A DNA stretch of 64,000 nt from Pseudoalteromonas piscicida (GCF_000238315.3 NZ_CP011924.1:207501-271500), one strand, 5' to 3'; numbered from the stretch's first letter, positions 27,783 through 38,862 are shown. Translations and numbers: made by a program. The notes: a model not told the origin generated them from the letters alone.

Positions 27783-28709
27783 ATGACGTTATTACCTCCT
27801 AATCACACTTTGCTGCAACGGCGATTGCAGCAAAGTGTTGCTGTGAGTGACGATATTCATACGGGTATCTCAAGGTTATCTGGGTTCAAGGCCGAGCCGC
27901 ACGACAACTTGTTGATGTGGCTCGTTTGGGAGTATGGCTTAGAGGCTATTTTGCCCTACAGCCAAGACCTTCGCGAAACCCTCAAAGAAGGTCTGGTTTG
28001 GCAGCGACTTCGTGGTACACCAAAAAGTGTAGACATTGCGCTCAATTGGCTCAACTTTGACGAGGCAGAGCTTGAGGTTGATAAACCCGGACGTCACTTT
28101 TATCGCTATCAATTGGCATCTGGCAAAATTCCAGGGAACAAGGCGCTTAAAGATATACACCAGCTGCTTGGACTATCTGCCCCAGTAAGAGCCAAGCTCT
28201 CACGTATTTATCATGGTTATGATGTGCGTGAACTGAAGTTATCTCAAAGTGGTTTTGGAGCGCTTCTATCCGATGTTTCTGGCGTGCCATTTCATGATGG
28301 CGATAACACGCTATGCAAAGTCAGCTTTGGTCGCTGCCACCAGCAAGGTGTGAGTCATAACGTGACGAATGCCTCTGCACACCTCAGTAGAACACATAGT
28401 CAGCGCAGTCATTACCTCACCACAAAACGCTTGAGTGAATACAAGCTCAGCGACAAAGAGCCTTCACAACTGCCTGTGAGCTCAGCCCGAATTAGGCTGC
28501 TTTCGCAGCATCGCGTGTGGTCAACACGCTCGTGGCAGGGCGAGTGGCAACAAAGCTGGACTAAAGCCGACGCCTTTATCGGTGATCCGCTTCATGCAAC
28601 GACTGCACATTGGCAGCACCGTCAAATGATGCCGCTCTCAGCTGCGCTCGCCACCACTGGACGGCTTAATGTTCATTGCAGTCGTTTCCAAGTGGTGCTC
28701 CCAGAATAA
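27783..28709 (+). CDS. Baseplate protein I-like, module 3 (diverged)
   Basis: 308 residues, 1 bp after J. The gpI core is recognisable but altered: NLLMWLVWEYGLEAILPYSQ and RETLKEGLVWQRLRGTPKS replace the usual LPWLAW...DEWD and KRKVI segments. The C-terminal half is a fibre-like extension. The order (J, this gene, H) supports the assignment. Confidence 0.8.
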   Translation: MTLLPPNHTLLQRRLQQSVAVSDDIHTGISRLSGFKAEPHDNLLMWLVWEYGLEAILPYSQDLRETLKEGLVWQRLRGTPKSVDIALNWLNFDEAELEVDKPGRHFYRYQLASGKIPGNKALKDIHQLLGLSAPVRAKLSRIYHGYDVRELKLSQSGFGALLSDVSGVPFHDGDNTLCKVSFGRCHQQGVSHNVTNASAHLSRTHSQRSHYLTTKRLSEYKLSDKEPSQLPVSSARIRLLSQHRVWSTRSWQGEWQQSWTKADAFIGDPLHATTAHWQHRQMMPLSAALATTGRLNVHCSRFQVVLPE

Positions 28710-28735
28710 TACTCTCCAAATAAATGGAACTCTCA

Positions 28736-29284
28736 ATGCAATCATCACAATTTGCGTCTGTTGTATGGACTACACCGGGGCTTGCCAAATTGACGCAGGC
28801 GCTAGAGCAAGGACAAGCTTTTACGTTGACACATTTGTCCGCAGGAAGCGCAGGTTACATTGCGTCTCACTTGCAAACGCAGTTACGACAAGAGCAACAA
28901 AAGGTCCCGATATTACAGGCGGAGCAACTCACTTCAACACAAGTGCGTTTTAGCGCAGTCTTTGAAGGGGAAGCCGATTACCCAGTTAAAGAATTAGGAA
29001 TTTGGTCTGGCAGCACTTTGGTTGCGGTATATAGCGCAGGGGGTGAAGTGCTGAATCATAAAAGCAAAGACGTAGCCTGGTTAGAGGTCATTTCGCTAAA
29101 CCTCGCGGCGCTGCCTTCACAGCAAGTCAGTTTTGAAACAGGTGTGCTTAACACCAATATTTTTATGGCAAAAGAGCTGGCTACGTCTGTGTATGCACAT
29201 CTTAGACAAGGTAAAAGTCTGATCCAGCAAGCCAACCAAACCATGCAACTGGCGATGCGCCTAAGAAAAGCAAACATAGGATAA
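28736..29284 (+). CDS. Tail collar/fibre N-terminal protein H, module 3
   Basis: DUF3751-type, 182 residues from the ATG with a GGAA site 6 bp upstream; an ATG 12 bp earlier has no ribosome site. Segments SVVWTTPGLAKLTQALEQGQ, HLSAGSAGYI and YPVKELGIWSGSTLVAVYS match the other H proteins. It is 3 bp upstream of the tip gene. Confidence 0.83.
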   Translation: MQSSQFASVVWTTPGLAKLTQALEQGQAFTLTHLSAGSAGYIASHLQTQLRQEQQKVPILQAEQLTSTQVRFSAVFEGEADYPVKELGIWSGSTLVAVYSAGGEVLNHKSKDVAWLEVISLNLAALPSQQVSFETGVLNTNIFMAKELATSVYAHLRQGKSLIQQANQTMQLAMRLRKANIG

Positions 29285-29287
29285 TAC

Positions 29288-32239
29288 ATGACCATAGAAT
29301 CACAACTTGCCCAGTTGCAACAGGCCGCAACTGAGCAAACCGAAGCAAGTGTTCAACTTGCCAATAATATCACCGAAGGCTTACAGGAAATTGATCAGGT
29401 TAAGCAAGATATTGCTCATACCTATCAAACGGTTAATCAGAACAACCAAGCACTGAATGATTGGCAAACTCAGTCTGGCAGCGTCAACCTCAAAGATTTA
29501 AACGGCAACAGCCATACACTGCCAACACTGAAATCGCTGATTGCAGATGCACAAAGCGTGAATCCGCATCCTCATGTAATGACCAAAGCCCAGTTTGATG
29601 CGCTGCGCGATATGCGTAAACAGCAATATGCGGGAAGTGGGTTTGTGGAGTGGGGTAGGCATTATATTTCTAACAATGAAAGGCTGGTCAATGAAGGGAT
29701 GAACACGCTAGAAGTGCTCAGTAATATGATTGCGTTGGGTCGAAATATGAATACTTTGTCATTTGGAGACTCTAGAGTCGGTATGCCAGAGGTTATTGTA
29801 GATGGTGCTTTGCTAAGGATTGAGTGTGTAAATCAAGTCAATAATGTTAGAAACAATATCCTTTTCCCACCAGCCCCTAATGGCACTAAAACTTATGACT
29901 CAGAGTCTGGCACTGTAACCCAGCATAGTAATACCGAAACCGCATTTGCAGCAGAAACCGAGACCAATAAGGTGATCACCTCTCGTAAAGACTTAGTACT
30001 TTTGGAATCTTGGCATGAGAAAATTGCTGATAAAGACGTCGTGTATCCACTGGGGAATGTGCAATATGGCGCAAATAACTATAAGGGCATTGCCCTTCGC
30101 AATAATCTCGTTGCTCAGGGGTATTCTGCATTCGGTGAATGGGACACTGGTACAAAGGGGCATGGCGTTAAATGGTCATCGCTAACGGAGTCGCAAAAGG
30201 CTACTTTCCTTGGAGAGCCCGAGCATAATATTTAATACGACCCAAAAGCCAAAGCGTATATTCAGGTTAGATATCGAATTAGGGTTGTCGAGGGGCATGG
30301 TGACAATTGGTATGCAGTTAGAACCAGTGAAGGAGGTGGTTATCTCGATTACTCATCGGGTGAACATATTCGACCTCAAGGTGCTAGGGTTGCTACTGCG
30401 TCTGATTGGAGAACGGGCTACCCGCTATACTCTGATAGTGTGCGAGCAGCTGCTAAATATCCATTGGATACATACGATGTGGGTGTTTTTGGAGCCATGT
30501 CGAGTTGGACGACGAAAGATGTTAACTCTGGTCATGACGGGAAGTGCTTTGCAATAACAATAGCCCTCGTGCAGCGTTTAAACCAAGGGGGATATCACCC
30601 AACATATAATCCATTTGGATGTAGAAGGTTTTTAAAAGCAGGATTAGGTCATGAACCATGGTTTAGAAAAGCGGCTGAAGATATCCTTAGCACATCACAG
30701 TGTTTTGATATTGGTGGAGCAATGAGTTATTCCCGAGTTTCAGCAGAGAGTGGTTTCGCTGAGTCTACAAATGGATCGGGTCGTCAAGATGGGTATGCGT
30801 ATTATGACGTCATTTATGCTGGGCAAGTAATCGATTTGCGCTTATCGGCCAATAAGCTGGATAAAGCGGAGGTATTAGAATCCACATTGCGTCATGCTAT
30901 TTCAAATCGTTTGCGTGGAGAATCAAAGCCGCTCTTTACTAAAATACACCAAGCAACTATTAGAAATGTGGGCATATCAGGAGGCGGTCGTTGGTTAAAG
31001 GTTACGGAGTATGAGCAACTTAAGGATGTAATTACAGATAAACGATATGCTTGTATCTATAACGCCACCAAAAACGAAGTTTATTACATCGCACATATAG
31101 ACGGAGACGCCGTATATGTATCATTAGATAAATTAGTTCAAAGCCTGCCTTTGAGCTATCAGAACGGAGGTAAAGAGTTTTCGCCACCAATTCCTGAAGT
31201 TGATGACATTTTGTATATACTTGATGCGTTTGAACTAAGTGCATCGTTCCATGAAACACCTCAAATAGACCTGTTTGGACATCCTGAAAGCTTGCTCCAA
31301 CAGTTCCCAGATGGCGTGCAAGGACTTTGGAATGGAACGATAGGTAGTGGCTCAGAATATCAACTCATACCAATCAACCATATTACAGAACAAACAGCTA
31401 CCACAATGATTGGCCGCGAACCCACATTAACATCTAATCAATGGTCAACGTATGGTGTGGAGTTGAATAATGTTGACGGCAACTGGAAATCCATGTCCAC
31501 CAATAAAACCGATTTTGTTGGTCTGGTTCACATTACAGAAAAGGCACCTGTCACGAAGGCAAAATCAAGTCATCCTGTAGCGTATGTATCACCATATATA
31601 TACCAAAGTAACTTTTATCACTTAGACCGAGGTGGTTCCCTGAATAGCTCGCTTATCGGGAAGCGCACTAAGCAAAGTGAAGGGCATTTAGGTGTTGGTT
31701 TTACCCCATTAAATAGACACGGACTTATGAGTTGGGGAAGCTTCAAAGTGAATGATGTTATTGGTGCTCAGCCAAAACATGATCCGATACTTCTATACCA
31801 AAAAGAGGGCTCTGCAATTAAAGCTCTGACCTCAATTATAGAAAAAAACGGCCTGCTTTACCTTCAATTTCATGGAAGTGAGTTGCAATATCAAAATTAT
31901 GATGTACAACCAGCGAACTCAAGTATTTCGCAAAGTTATACAAAAGGAAAAGTGTATAGATTCTCAGTAGGTGAGTTCAAAGGTTTGGTTTTGCAAGCAT
32001 TGACAACTCTTACAGGGATAATGCAAGACGTGACTTACATCAATGAGGAAGGTGAGCTTGTCGGTTTAGTATCAGGCAATGTCGTCTTTAAACCGGTTAA
32101 CGCAAAAGGCTCTTGGGGCGATGATCAAACCATCCCTATCATCAATGGCGAAAACACCAAAACCGATCTCAACGGCAATACCGTCAAAGTGTTCTGCCAT
32201 CACACCCTATTCCCAATAGGAATTGCACATAATGGATAA
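29288..32239 (+). pseudogene. Long tail fibre, module 3, interrupted by an in-frame TAA
   Basis: Reading through one TAA at 30233-30235 gives a 983-codon frame. The stop is preceded by EPEHNI and followed in the same frame by YDPKAKAYIQ with no other disruption to 32239, so a single substitution (or sequence error) has split the gene. The N-terminal part has a coiled-coil stem (MTIESQLAQLQQAATEQTEA). The body is a long fibre with no recognised catalytic motif, ending FCHHTLFPIGIAHNG. The downstream part has an internal ATG at 30440 but no obvious start signal. Product would be a truncated 315-residue stem if the stop is real. Confidence 0.78.
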
Positions 32240-32249
32240 GGAGAGTGCG

Positions 32250-32954
32250 ATGAATACTGAGGCTGAGAACTTCACGGCTGATGCAGTAGAGGCCTTAACG
32301 CTGAGCTATACAGACGTGCAAACAAAAATCATGCTGCGTCATCCTCAAGAGCAGATTGACGAAGCGCTACAACTTGCCATTGAGCAAGAAGAAGCGGCAT
32401 ATTGCGAGGCGCATGCCGCGTGGCAGACTGAAACGGCTGAAGTGCAAGCACGGGTAGTAGAGGTGCAAGCGCACAATGTCGCTAACCCAGATGAACCAAT
32501 GCCTGTGCCACCGCTACCAGCGGAGCCTATACTGGACTTGCAAGCGAGAAGAGCGTGCTATCGTGTTGAGCATGTGGAGGTGGATTTAGCATTAACCACT
32601 GAAACTGTTGACTCGCGTATAGAGTACGACGATGAAGCGCGAGTGGCTTATCACCATCCTGCTACTATTTCACATACTGAACAACAAATAGCAGACACTA
32701 AACGTGAACGCTTTAAAAGTCAGCGTGCAGCGAATGTGGCGTCAATCGCCGTTGAAGTGGACGGTCTGGTGTTTGATGGTGATGAACAAAGTCAGCAACG
32801 TATGGTTCGAGCCATACTGCTGATGACAGACAGTGACACGCAGCGTTGGGTGCTTGCCAATAACGCTGTGGCCAATGTGACCAAAGCACAACTTACCCAA
32901 GCTTGTTTACTTGCCGCAGAGCAACAATCCGACCTCTGGATTGAATCTTACTAA
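32250..32954 (+). CDS. DUF4376-domain fibre-associated protein, module 3
   Basis: 234 residues. The start with an AAGGAGAG site is chosen over an ATG 27 bp upstream inside the fibre gene. The N-terminal half is acidic and Glu/Ala/Gln-rich. The C-terminal part (about 150-234), KRERFKSQRAANVASIAVEV through DTQRWVLANNAVANVTKAQL, matches the DUF4376 pattern found in phage tail fibre assembly or tail proteins. Confidence 0.72.
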   Translation: MNTEAENFTADAVEALTLSYTDVQTKIMLRHPQEQIDEALQLAIEQEEAAYCEAHAAWQTETAEVQARVVEVQAHNVANPDEPMPVPPLPAEPILDLQARRACYRVEHVEVDLALTTETVDSRIEYDDEARVAYHHPATISHTEQQIADTKRERFKSQRAANVASIAVEVDGLVFDGDEQSQQRMVRAILLMTDSDTQRWVLANNAVANVTKAQLTQACLLAAEQQSDLWIESY

Positions 32955-32968
32955 ACCTCTACTTTCTC

Positions 32969-32998
32969 ACCGAGCTTAATCTTTAGCTCGGTTTCATT
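32969..32998 (+). terminator. Terminator after module 3
   Basis: 8-bp stem ACCGAGCT / AGCTCGGT with an 8-nt loop, followed by TTCATTT. The T tract is broken, so strength is uncertain. It lies between module 3 and the DUF4815 module. Confidence 0.6.
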
Positions 32999-33015
32999 TC
33001 TTTAAGGAGCAGTCC

Positions 33016-33498
33016 TTGGCCACTTTAACACTTCAAGGCCGAAAGGCGCTTGCACGGCTAATGCAGCAGCAGGCTATTTATTTGGCATGGGGAAACGGCG
33101 CATCAAGTTGGGATAATACTTTGCCGCCAACCCCTACCAATACCACACAACTCACCAATCTCATTGGTTATCGCAAGGCAAAGCAAATTCGCTTTTGTGA
33201 GCCGGATGAACAAGGCGAAATTCAGGTGCCAACCGGAAGGTTCCGCTTAAGCGATACCGCTAGCCAACATCTATATTGCCAATTCTCCTACGACTTCGAA
33301 GATGGCTTAGGTGAGCATATTCGAGAGCTAGGTTTAATGCTTGGCACGACACCAAAAACGGGCATTCCAGCTGGAAAATATTACCTCTTACCAGACGAGG
33401 TTGCAGAGGCTGGTGAGCTTATTTTGCTTGAGCATCGCACGGCGCTATTTCGTGACCAAGGGGTACGCGAAACGTTTGAGTTTGTGATCAGTTTTTAA
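33016..33498 (+). CDS. Phage tail protein, first gene of the DUF4815 module
   Basis: 160 residues from a TTG start with an AAGGAG site. Segments GRKALARLMQQQAIYLAWGN, then FSYDFEDGLGEHIRELGLML and REVVF-like VRETFEFVISF, recall the H-type collar proteins (strand followed by REVGFY). Exact family is not certain. It opens a module that has no J or I gene. Confidence 0.65.
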   Translation: MATLTLQGRKALARLMQQQAIYLAWGNGASSWDNTLPPTPTNTTQLTNLIGYRKAKQIRFCEPDEQGEIQVPTGRFRLSDTASQHLYCQFSYDFEDGLGEHIRELGLMLGTTPKTGIPAGKYYLLPDEVAEAGELILLEHRTALFRDQGVRETFEFVISF

Positions 33499-33508
33499 GA
33501 AGAAAGCA

Positions 33509-35499
33509 ATGATAAAAGATTATTACCAGCAGTTTGATCCTGCAAAGTGTTACAGTCAGCTATTGTTTCGAGCGAGTAAAGGGTTGCAAAGTCGTGAACT
33601 TAACGACCTGCAACTGCAGTCTCAGCACCATGTAAAAGGCATCGCTGATGTATTGATGAAAGATGGGGATGTGGTTAAGGGGGCGAGGTGGTTATTGACC
33701 AAGCTCATGCCGTTGCAACCATTGGCGCATCCTCAGTATATTTACAAGGCGCGGTACATGATGTCGACACTAAACAGTTAGCGATTGCGCTAAATAAACT
33801 CGAAATTGTCGGGGTGTGGTTAGCAAAGGAAGTGGTGACAGAGCTTGAAGACTCAACACTTAGAGATCCAGCTATTGGCGCACACAATTTTGACGAAGCG
33901 GGTGCCGCGCGACTGAAAATCTCGGGCCGTTGGGGACTGAGCGACAGCCTTGACTATCCCAATAGCGACTTTTTTCCCGTTTACCAAATCGATCATGGCA
34001 CGCTTATCGTTAAGCAGCCGCCGCCGCAACTAGACTCAATTACCAGCGCACTTGCGCGTTACGACCGAGAGTCAAACGGTGGGAGTTATGTGGTGAGTGG
34101 GCTCAATGTCAGCTATCGAGAGAGTACGGCAAGCCACCAGCACTTTAATGTGCAAGAGCGAAAAGCGCATATCAATGGCTATGAAATAGCGTTTAACACC
34201 GCACTGCCTGTTACGCTGCCGAACGACCCCGATGTGCGTGAGGTGATCAATGAGCCGAGCAGATTTAGTGCCAATACCCAAGGCGCTATGCGAATTGATT
34301 TAGACTTTGCACCGGTGCAGCGCATTGATCAGGTGACTGCTGAGGTGAAAAAGCGTACCTCTCTGACTAGAGGTCACGCGCAAACCGGCCAAAATACCGA
34401 TCCCTTTGATGATGACTCTGTCATTGAAATTTTGCAGATCTCGCAAGGTGGCATTGAATATCAGCAAGGTATCGACTTTATTTTTACCCGCAATCATATT
34501 AGTTGGCGCGAAGGTGGCAATAAGCCAGCTTCAGGCACGTCGTATGACGTGGTGTATACCTATCGCCGACTTATTGAAGTTGATGCGAACGAAACCGGGT
34601 TTTGGCTCGAGCAACAGTTAAACGAAGCTGAAGAAATGCTCGAAAATGGCCTTGTGGTCGTCGATTATCACTGGTTTATGCCACGTATCGACCTGCTCGT
34701 GCTTACCCCCAATGGTCATGTTGAGCGGATCAAAGGTGCACCCGACAGAATCAACCCGCAAGCACCTTTAGTGCCTCATCAACACCTTGGGCTTGCCCAA
34801 GTGCAGCAACACCTTGGGCTTGCCCAAGTGCAGCAACACTGGGGGAGTGCGCAGCCGCATATCCAGAATATTGCGATTGAAGCGGTACAAATGACAGATC
34901 TTGCGTTGATGCAACAGCAGATCTCAGATTTATACCAATTGTTGGCTATTGAACGCCTACGTAACGATACCAATGCCCAGTCACCTGCTAGCAAATACGG
35001 CGTGTTTGTTGACCCGTTTTTAGATGACGATATGCGCGATATTGGACTTGAACAAAGCGCTGCTATTGTGGATGGCGAACTTATGCTGCCAATGGCCGCA
35101 GAAATAACTCAATTGTCACAACCACAAGTCCAAACATTACCGTACGAACTCGAAGACATCTTAGTACAAGAGAGCCGTACCGGTGAGATGAAAATTAATC
35201 CTTATATGGCATTTGAACCACTGCCTGCGGATGTCAGGTTAACCCCAAGTGTTGACCATTGGACACAAACCCAGACTCAGTGGACAAGCCCCATTACTCG
35301 CAGGTTAACTAGCGGTGGAGGGCGTGTTCGTCGCGTTATTACTCAAACGAGTACTGAGCGAGTTGGTGTGCGCCGTCAGCAAGCCGAGTTCTTGCGCACT
35401 CGGTGGGTCAACTTTGCTATTTCTGGGTTTGATCCAGGTGAGCAACTGGACTCACTGTTATTCGATGGCATTGAAATTATTTCAGAGGTGCAAGCATGA
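33509..35499 (+). pseudogene. DUF4815-type tail protein, frameshifted in a G run
   Basis: The first frame (33509-33781) gives IADVLMKDGDVVKG and then loses sense. The second frame (from about 33680) continues EVVIDQAHAVATIGASSVYL and runs to 35499. The break is at GTTAAGGGGGCGAGG (G5, about 33679-33683); one extra G would restore KGGEVVID. Joined product about 663 residues: FDPAKCYSQLLFRASKGLQSRELNDLQ at the start (split here for reading: FDPAKCYSQLLFRASKGLQ, SRELNDLQ) is the DUF4815 hallmark. The protein contains a 27-bp tandem repeat at 34780. It overlaps the next gene by ATGA. Confidence 0.75.
34780..34833 (+). repeat. 27-bp tandem repeat inside the DUF4815 gene
   Basis: Two adjacent perfect copies of a 27-bp unit starting CAACACCTTGGGCTTGCCCA, followed by a decayed third copy. 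Each encodes QHLGLAQVQ. Unit length is a multiple of three, so copy-number change would keep the frame. Confidence 0.88.
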
Positions 35500-36692
35500 T
35501 CCAAGCAAATACACGCGGTGAATTAGCTGGTCGATTTAAAGTGCCAAATAATGTTCCCGCCGGAACTAAACTGGTGCGATTTATTGGTAAGCAAGGTTCG
35601 GCAGGAAGCGCTAGTTATACTGGCAGTGGCGTGATTGAAGTGGAAACATTGAGGCGCGTAAATAGTATTATTACTCAGCGTTTTGACCCACTCGCACAAA
35701 CCTTTATTTTGGAGCAATCGCGATTTATTGCCGGTGTTGAATTATGGTTTACCGCCAAGGGTCAGGAAGCGGTAGAAGTACAAATTCGTGAAGTAGTACA
35801 AGGTATTCCTACACAAACCGTGCTGGCAAGTAGCAAATTAAACTGTGATGAGATAAGGCTAAATGACCAACCGACACTGTTTACCTTTACGCCAACCTTT
35901 TTAAATGCCGATCAGGAATATGCGCTGGTTGTGTTAACTGATGGGGCTGAGCACAGTGTTGCTATTGCTGAGCTGGGTAAGCTTGATCAGGCGCACAACT
36001 GGGTTACCTCGCAGCCGTATCAAGTAGGAGTGTTGTTATCATCAAGCAACGCTAGCACCTGGACGCCACATCAGGATAAAGATCTGACATTTAGGTTAAA
36101 GGCCGCCAAATTCACAGAGCAAAGTAGACGGATTGAACTCGGCGAGGTAGAGGTTGAACAAGTAACAGATTTAATGCTTTTAGCTGTAGTCCAGCGCCCA
36201 AGTGCAGATACTCAAGTTACCTTTGAACTCACGTACCCTACTGGCAATAAAGAAAAAGTGCTAAGCGTTCAAGAGTGGCAACCAAGTACGCTTGGAGAAA
36301 CCATAACTGGCAAGGTTAAGGTCGCTGCTGTATTGACGGGAACACAAAGCTTAACGCCAGTACTTTTTGCGGGCAGCCAGTGTGTTCATGGGCAAGTCGC
36401 GCAAACCGGAGACTATATTTCTCGTGAGCTGCGCTGCCGTTTAGGTGGTGATTTAACGGTAAGCTTTGAAGCGAATATTCAAAGCCACTCAGAAGTACAA
36501 GCTTTGATGCAAAAAGGGGATGTTTGGCTACCACTTGCACTAGATAGCAGTTCAGTGCTGAACGATGGTTGGCAGCAGTTCAACTACACCTTTAACGGTG
36601 TTGATACCGCGACGACACGGGTGAAACTGGTACTGAAGGGGACTCCGGCGCAGCGCCCTAGAGTACGAAATCTACGTACATTTACCTTGTAG
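35496..36692 (+). CDS. Baseplate/fibre protein of the DUF4815 module
   Basis: 398 residues. It contains RFDPLAQTFILEQSRFIAGV followed by ELWFTAKG (about 61-88), a segment usually found next to or fused with DUF4815 proteins in phages. The remainder is beta-rich with no recognised catalytic motif. Start overlaps the preceding stop by ATGA. Confidence 0.68.
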   Translation: MIQANTRGELAGRFKVPNNVPAGTKLVRFIGKQGSAGSASYTGSGVIEVETLRRVNSIITQRFDPLAQTFILEQSRFIAGVELWFTAKGQEAVEVQIREVVQGIPTQTVLASSKLNCDEIRLNDQPTLFTFTPTFLNADQEYALVVLTDGAEHSVAIAELGKLDQAHNWVTSQPYQVGVLLSSSNASTWTPHQDKDLTFRLKAAKFTEQSRRIELGEVEVEQVTDLMLLAVVQRPSADTQVTFELTYPTGNKEKVLSVQEWQPSTLGETITGKVKVAAVLTGTQSLTPVLFAGSQCVHGQVAQTGDYISRELRCRLGGDLTVSFEANIQSHSEVQALMQKGDVWLPLALDSSSVLNDGWQQFNYTFNGVDTATTRVKLVLKGTPAQRPRVRNLRTFTL

Positions 36693-36700
36693 GAGAAATT

Positions 36701-36922
36701 GTGGACATCAATCAATTTACTCCATTTCAGCAATATCCACTCCCTCACCCAGATAATCTACTTGAACAAGACGTACAGCGATTGATCAATGCGCTTAAGG
36801 CAATTGATGCAGATATCCACCAGCAGCAATTAGCACATCAACAAGCCCAAGTAGAAATCGACAAGCGCTTCAGACGGCTTCGGCTCAATCAAGTTTTGGG
36901 TGAAACCCTGCTACCAATTTAA
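36701..36922 (+). CDS. Small coiled-coil protein of the DUF4815 module
   Basis: 73 residues from a GTG start with an AGGAGA site. Helical and Gln-rich (QQQLAHQQAQVEIDKRFRRL). No family recognised. Tight spacing to both neighbours supports it as a real gene. Confidence 0.6.
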   Translation: MDINQFTPFQQYPLPHPDNLLEQDVQRLINALKAIDADIHQQQLAHQQAQVEIDKRFRRLRLNQVLGETLLPI

Positions 36923-36942
36923 AGGATTTATAAGAGGAAATT

Positions 36943-38424
36943 ATGGCAACAATTCAACAAGCCGTTCAGGTAATGGTCGACAAACTGGTCGCTGATATGA
37001 ACGGCAGCACTCCGTTGAGTGCAGAGGAGCAAACCTTAGTCACGAATGCAATTGCACGGCTCACAGATAACGCTAAGCTTGAGCAAGCCGTTGTAGCCGT
37101 TGCACAGGAACATTTGGATGACTCAACCCAGCTATTGCAACAGGTTGCAACCTCAGCGATTAACAATATTGATTCTGCTAAAGCTGATTTAACCGCGTCG
37201 ACCGCTGAGCTGGTTACCAGAGCTGCAAAACTGGCGCTATTGGATCAAATAGCTCCATTGACGCAACAAATTAATGAAGTGGTTGCGAACAACACTGCTG
37301 CAACACCAAAAACCTTATTCGCGATAAAAAACATTGATACGGCGAATAGTCATGCTAATTTTCGCCGCTCCACATCGGTTTTGGCTGTCTATAATAGTGA
37401 TGGTACTTCCTATCTCACTCGACCAAGTGTTACCGCGAATGCAGCAACGGACACATGTCGTTTAGATCATTTACAAATTAGCCAAGATGGCACGTCATCT
37501 ACCGTAATAAAATCAAGCTTTGTCCATAATAATGCCTTTGAGCAAAACCCCGCGACTAAGGTGTATCAACATGGCGCAAGTGCCATTGTGCCGCTGGGGT
37601 TAAAAGCACAACCTAATGATGTTAGTTTTGAAATCGTATATAGCACCCAAGAGTCTCTATCAGCAAATACGACGGAGTATGGTGGTATCTTTGTTTTAGG
37701 GCAGGGATTTACCTCGCGTACTTTGCCAAAGCAAGATCTCAATGCCCGAGATAAATTTGGTATTCCAACACGGTCTAGCTACAACCATAACGAGGTGGCT
37801 GTGTTGTATAACAACCAAAAGCACTGCTTAGTGGTTATCGACTCGGGTACTAACTTGGTTGTGGAAAAATATCGTGATGGCAACCACATTACTAATATTG
37901 CCATTGCGAATGCAGCTGAATATCAGAATTATGTGGATAGCGGTGACTTTACAACGATGGTATTTATCGCAAATACCTTAGCGCAGCCGCATGGGATAAA
38001 TCGCTATAACCACAGCGAAGCGGCGATGTCGAGCTATTCATATAATTACTACGGTTACTTTGGTCTACTTGGTAGTGAAGTAAAAATGGCAGGTGACAAA
38101 TTCAACGCACATTATCTCTTTACCGAAGAGCAGAAGCTTCAGCCGATCAATTATATTTTTACCAGTAACAGTGAGCCGTATAAAACGCAAAATTCAAATG
38201 GCACAGAGAATAGTGAAGGTGAAGTGAATGTGGTTATGGAAACACTAGATGGCGAGTTACTGAGTTCGTATTGCTATCGTTCTAAGGCCGATAGCTTAGG
38301 ATACGACGGGGGCGTAATAGCAACAGCCATTCAAGCGATGAATCCATACTCACATATCGGTGTTATCAATGAACACTACCTATATAACCAGTATGGCCTT
38401 GCCAGAACCTGTCGCGCGATTTAA
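36943..38424 (+). CDS. Tail fibre, DUF4815 module
   Basis: 493 residues. The N-terminal 120 residues form an Ala/Thr/Gln-rich helical stem (MATIQQAVQVMVDKLVADMN). From about 140 onward is a beta-rich domain with SFEIVYSTQESLS and HCLVVIDSGTNLVVEKY, reminiscent of LamG/concanavalin-like lectin folds (pattern only). The C-terminal 250 codons are duplicated at 38863-39612. Confidence 0.75.
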   Translation: MATIQQAVQVMVDKLVADMNGSTPLSAEEQTLVTNAIARLTDNAKLEQAVVAVAQEHLDDSTQLLQQVATSAINNIDSAKADLTASTAELVTRAAKLALLDQIAPLTQQINEVVANNTAATPKTLFAIKNIDTANSHANFRRSTSVLAVYNSDGTSYLTRPSVTANAATDTCRLDHLQISQDGTSSTVIKSSFVHNNAFEQNPATKVYQHGASAIVPLGLKAQPNDVSFEIVYSTQESLSANTTEYGGIFVLGQGFTSRTLPKQDLNARDKFGIPTRSSYNHNEVAVLYNNQKHCLVVIDSGTNLVVEKYRDGNHITNIAIANAAEYQNYVDSGDFTTMVFIANTLAQPHGINRYNHSEAAMSSYSYNYYGYFGLLGSEVKMAGDKFNAHYLFTEEQKLQPINYIFTSNSEPYKTQNSNGTENSEGEVNVVMETLDGELLSSYCYRSKADSLGYDGGVIATAIQAMNPYSHIGVINEHYLYNQYGLARTCRAI

Positions 38425-38433
38425 GGAGTAAAA

Positions 38434-38853
38434 ATGAATATTTATTACGACAATAATAAAGGGATGTCTATTGCGGGTAACTTTTGGTTGGTACACCCGA
38501 AAACGGGTGAGCAATGGAATAAAGAGTCGGTAGCACAATTTATAGCTGAAGCTCAGTTAGAGACTGAAGAAAACTCTGAAGTTGAGTATTTAAAACAGCA
38601 AGTCATTACGCGCATAAAGCAACTCGCTTATAGCAAATTGCAATCGGAGCAGTGGCGAGTAGAGCGCGCAAAAGAGCGTGAGTTGAGTGAGAGGTTGAAC
38701 GGTAATGAAGAAGGTGCAGCAACAGAGCGTGCAAACCTACTCGCCATTTTGCAGCAAAGAGAAGTGGTGCGTGAAAAAAGCGGTGAGTTAGAAGCTGCGG
38801 TGCTTAGCCTTACCTCTCAAGCTGAATTACTACAGTTTGTGATTGCGTTCTAA
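38434..38853 (+). CDS. Fibre-associated protein of the DUF4815 module
   Basis: 139 residues: a short beta segment (GMSIAGNFWLVHPKTGEQW) then a long charged helix to the end. Similar in layout to phage fibre assembly proteins; no family firmly recognised. A perfect copy is at 39622-40041. Confidence 0.65.
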   Translation: MNIYYDNNKGMSIAGNFWLVHPKTGEQWNKESVAQFIAEAQLETEENSEVEYLKQQVITRIKQLAYSKLQSEQWRVERAKERELSERLNGNEEGAATERANLLAILQQREVVREKSGELEAAVLSLTSQAELLQFVIAF

Positions 38854-38862
38854 TAATTTCAC

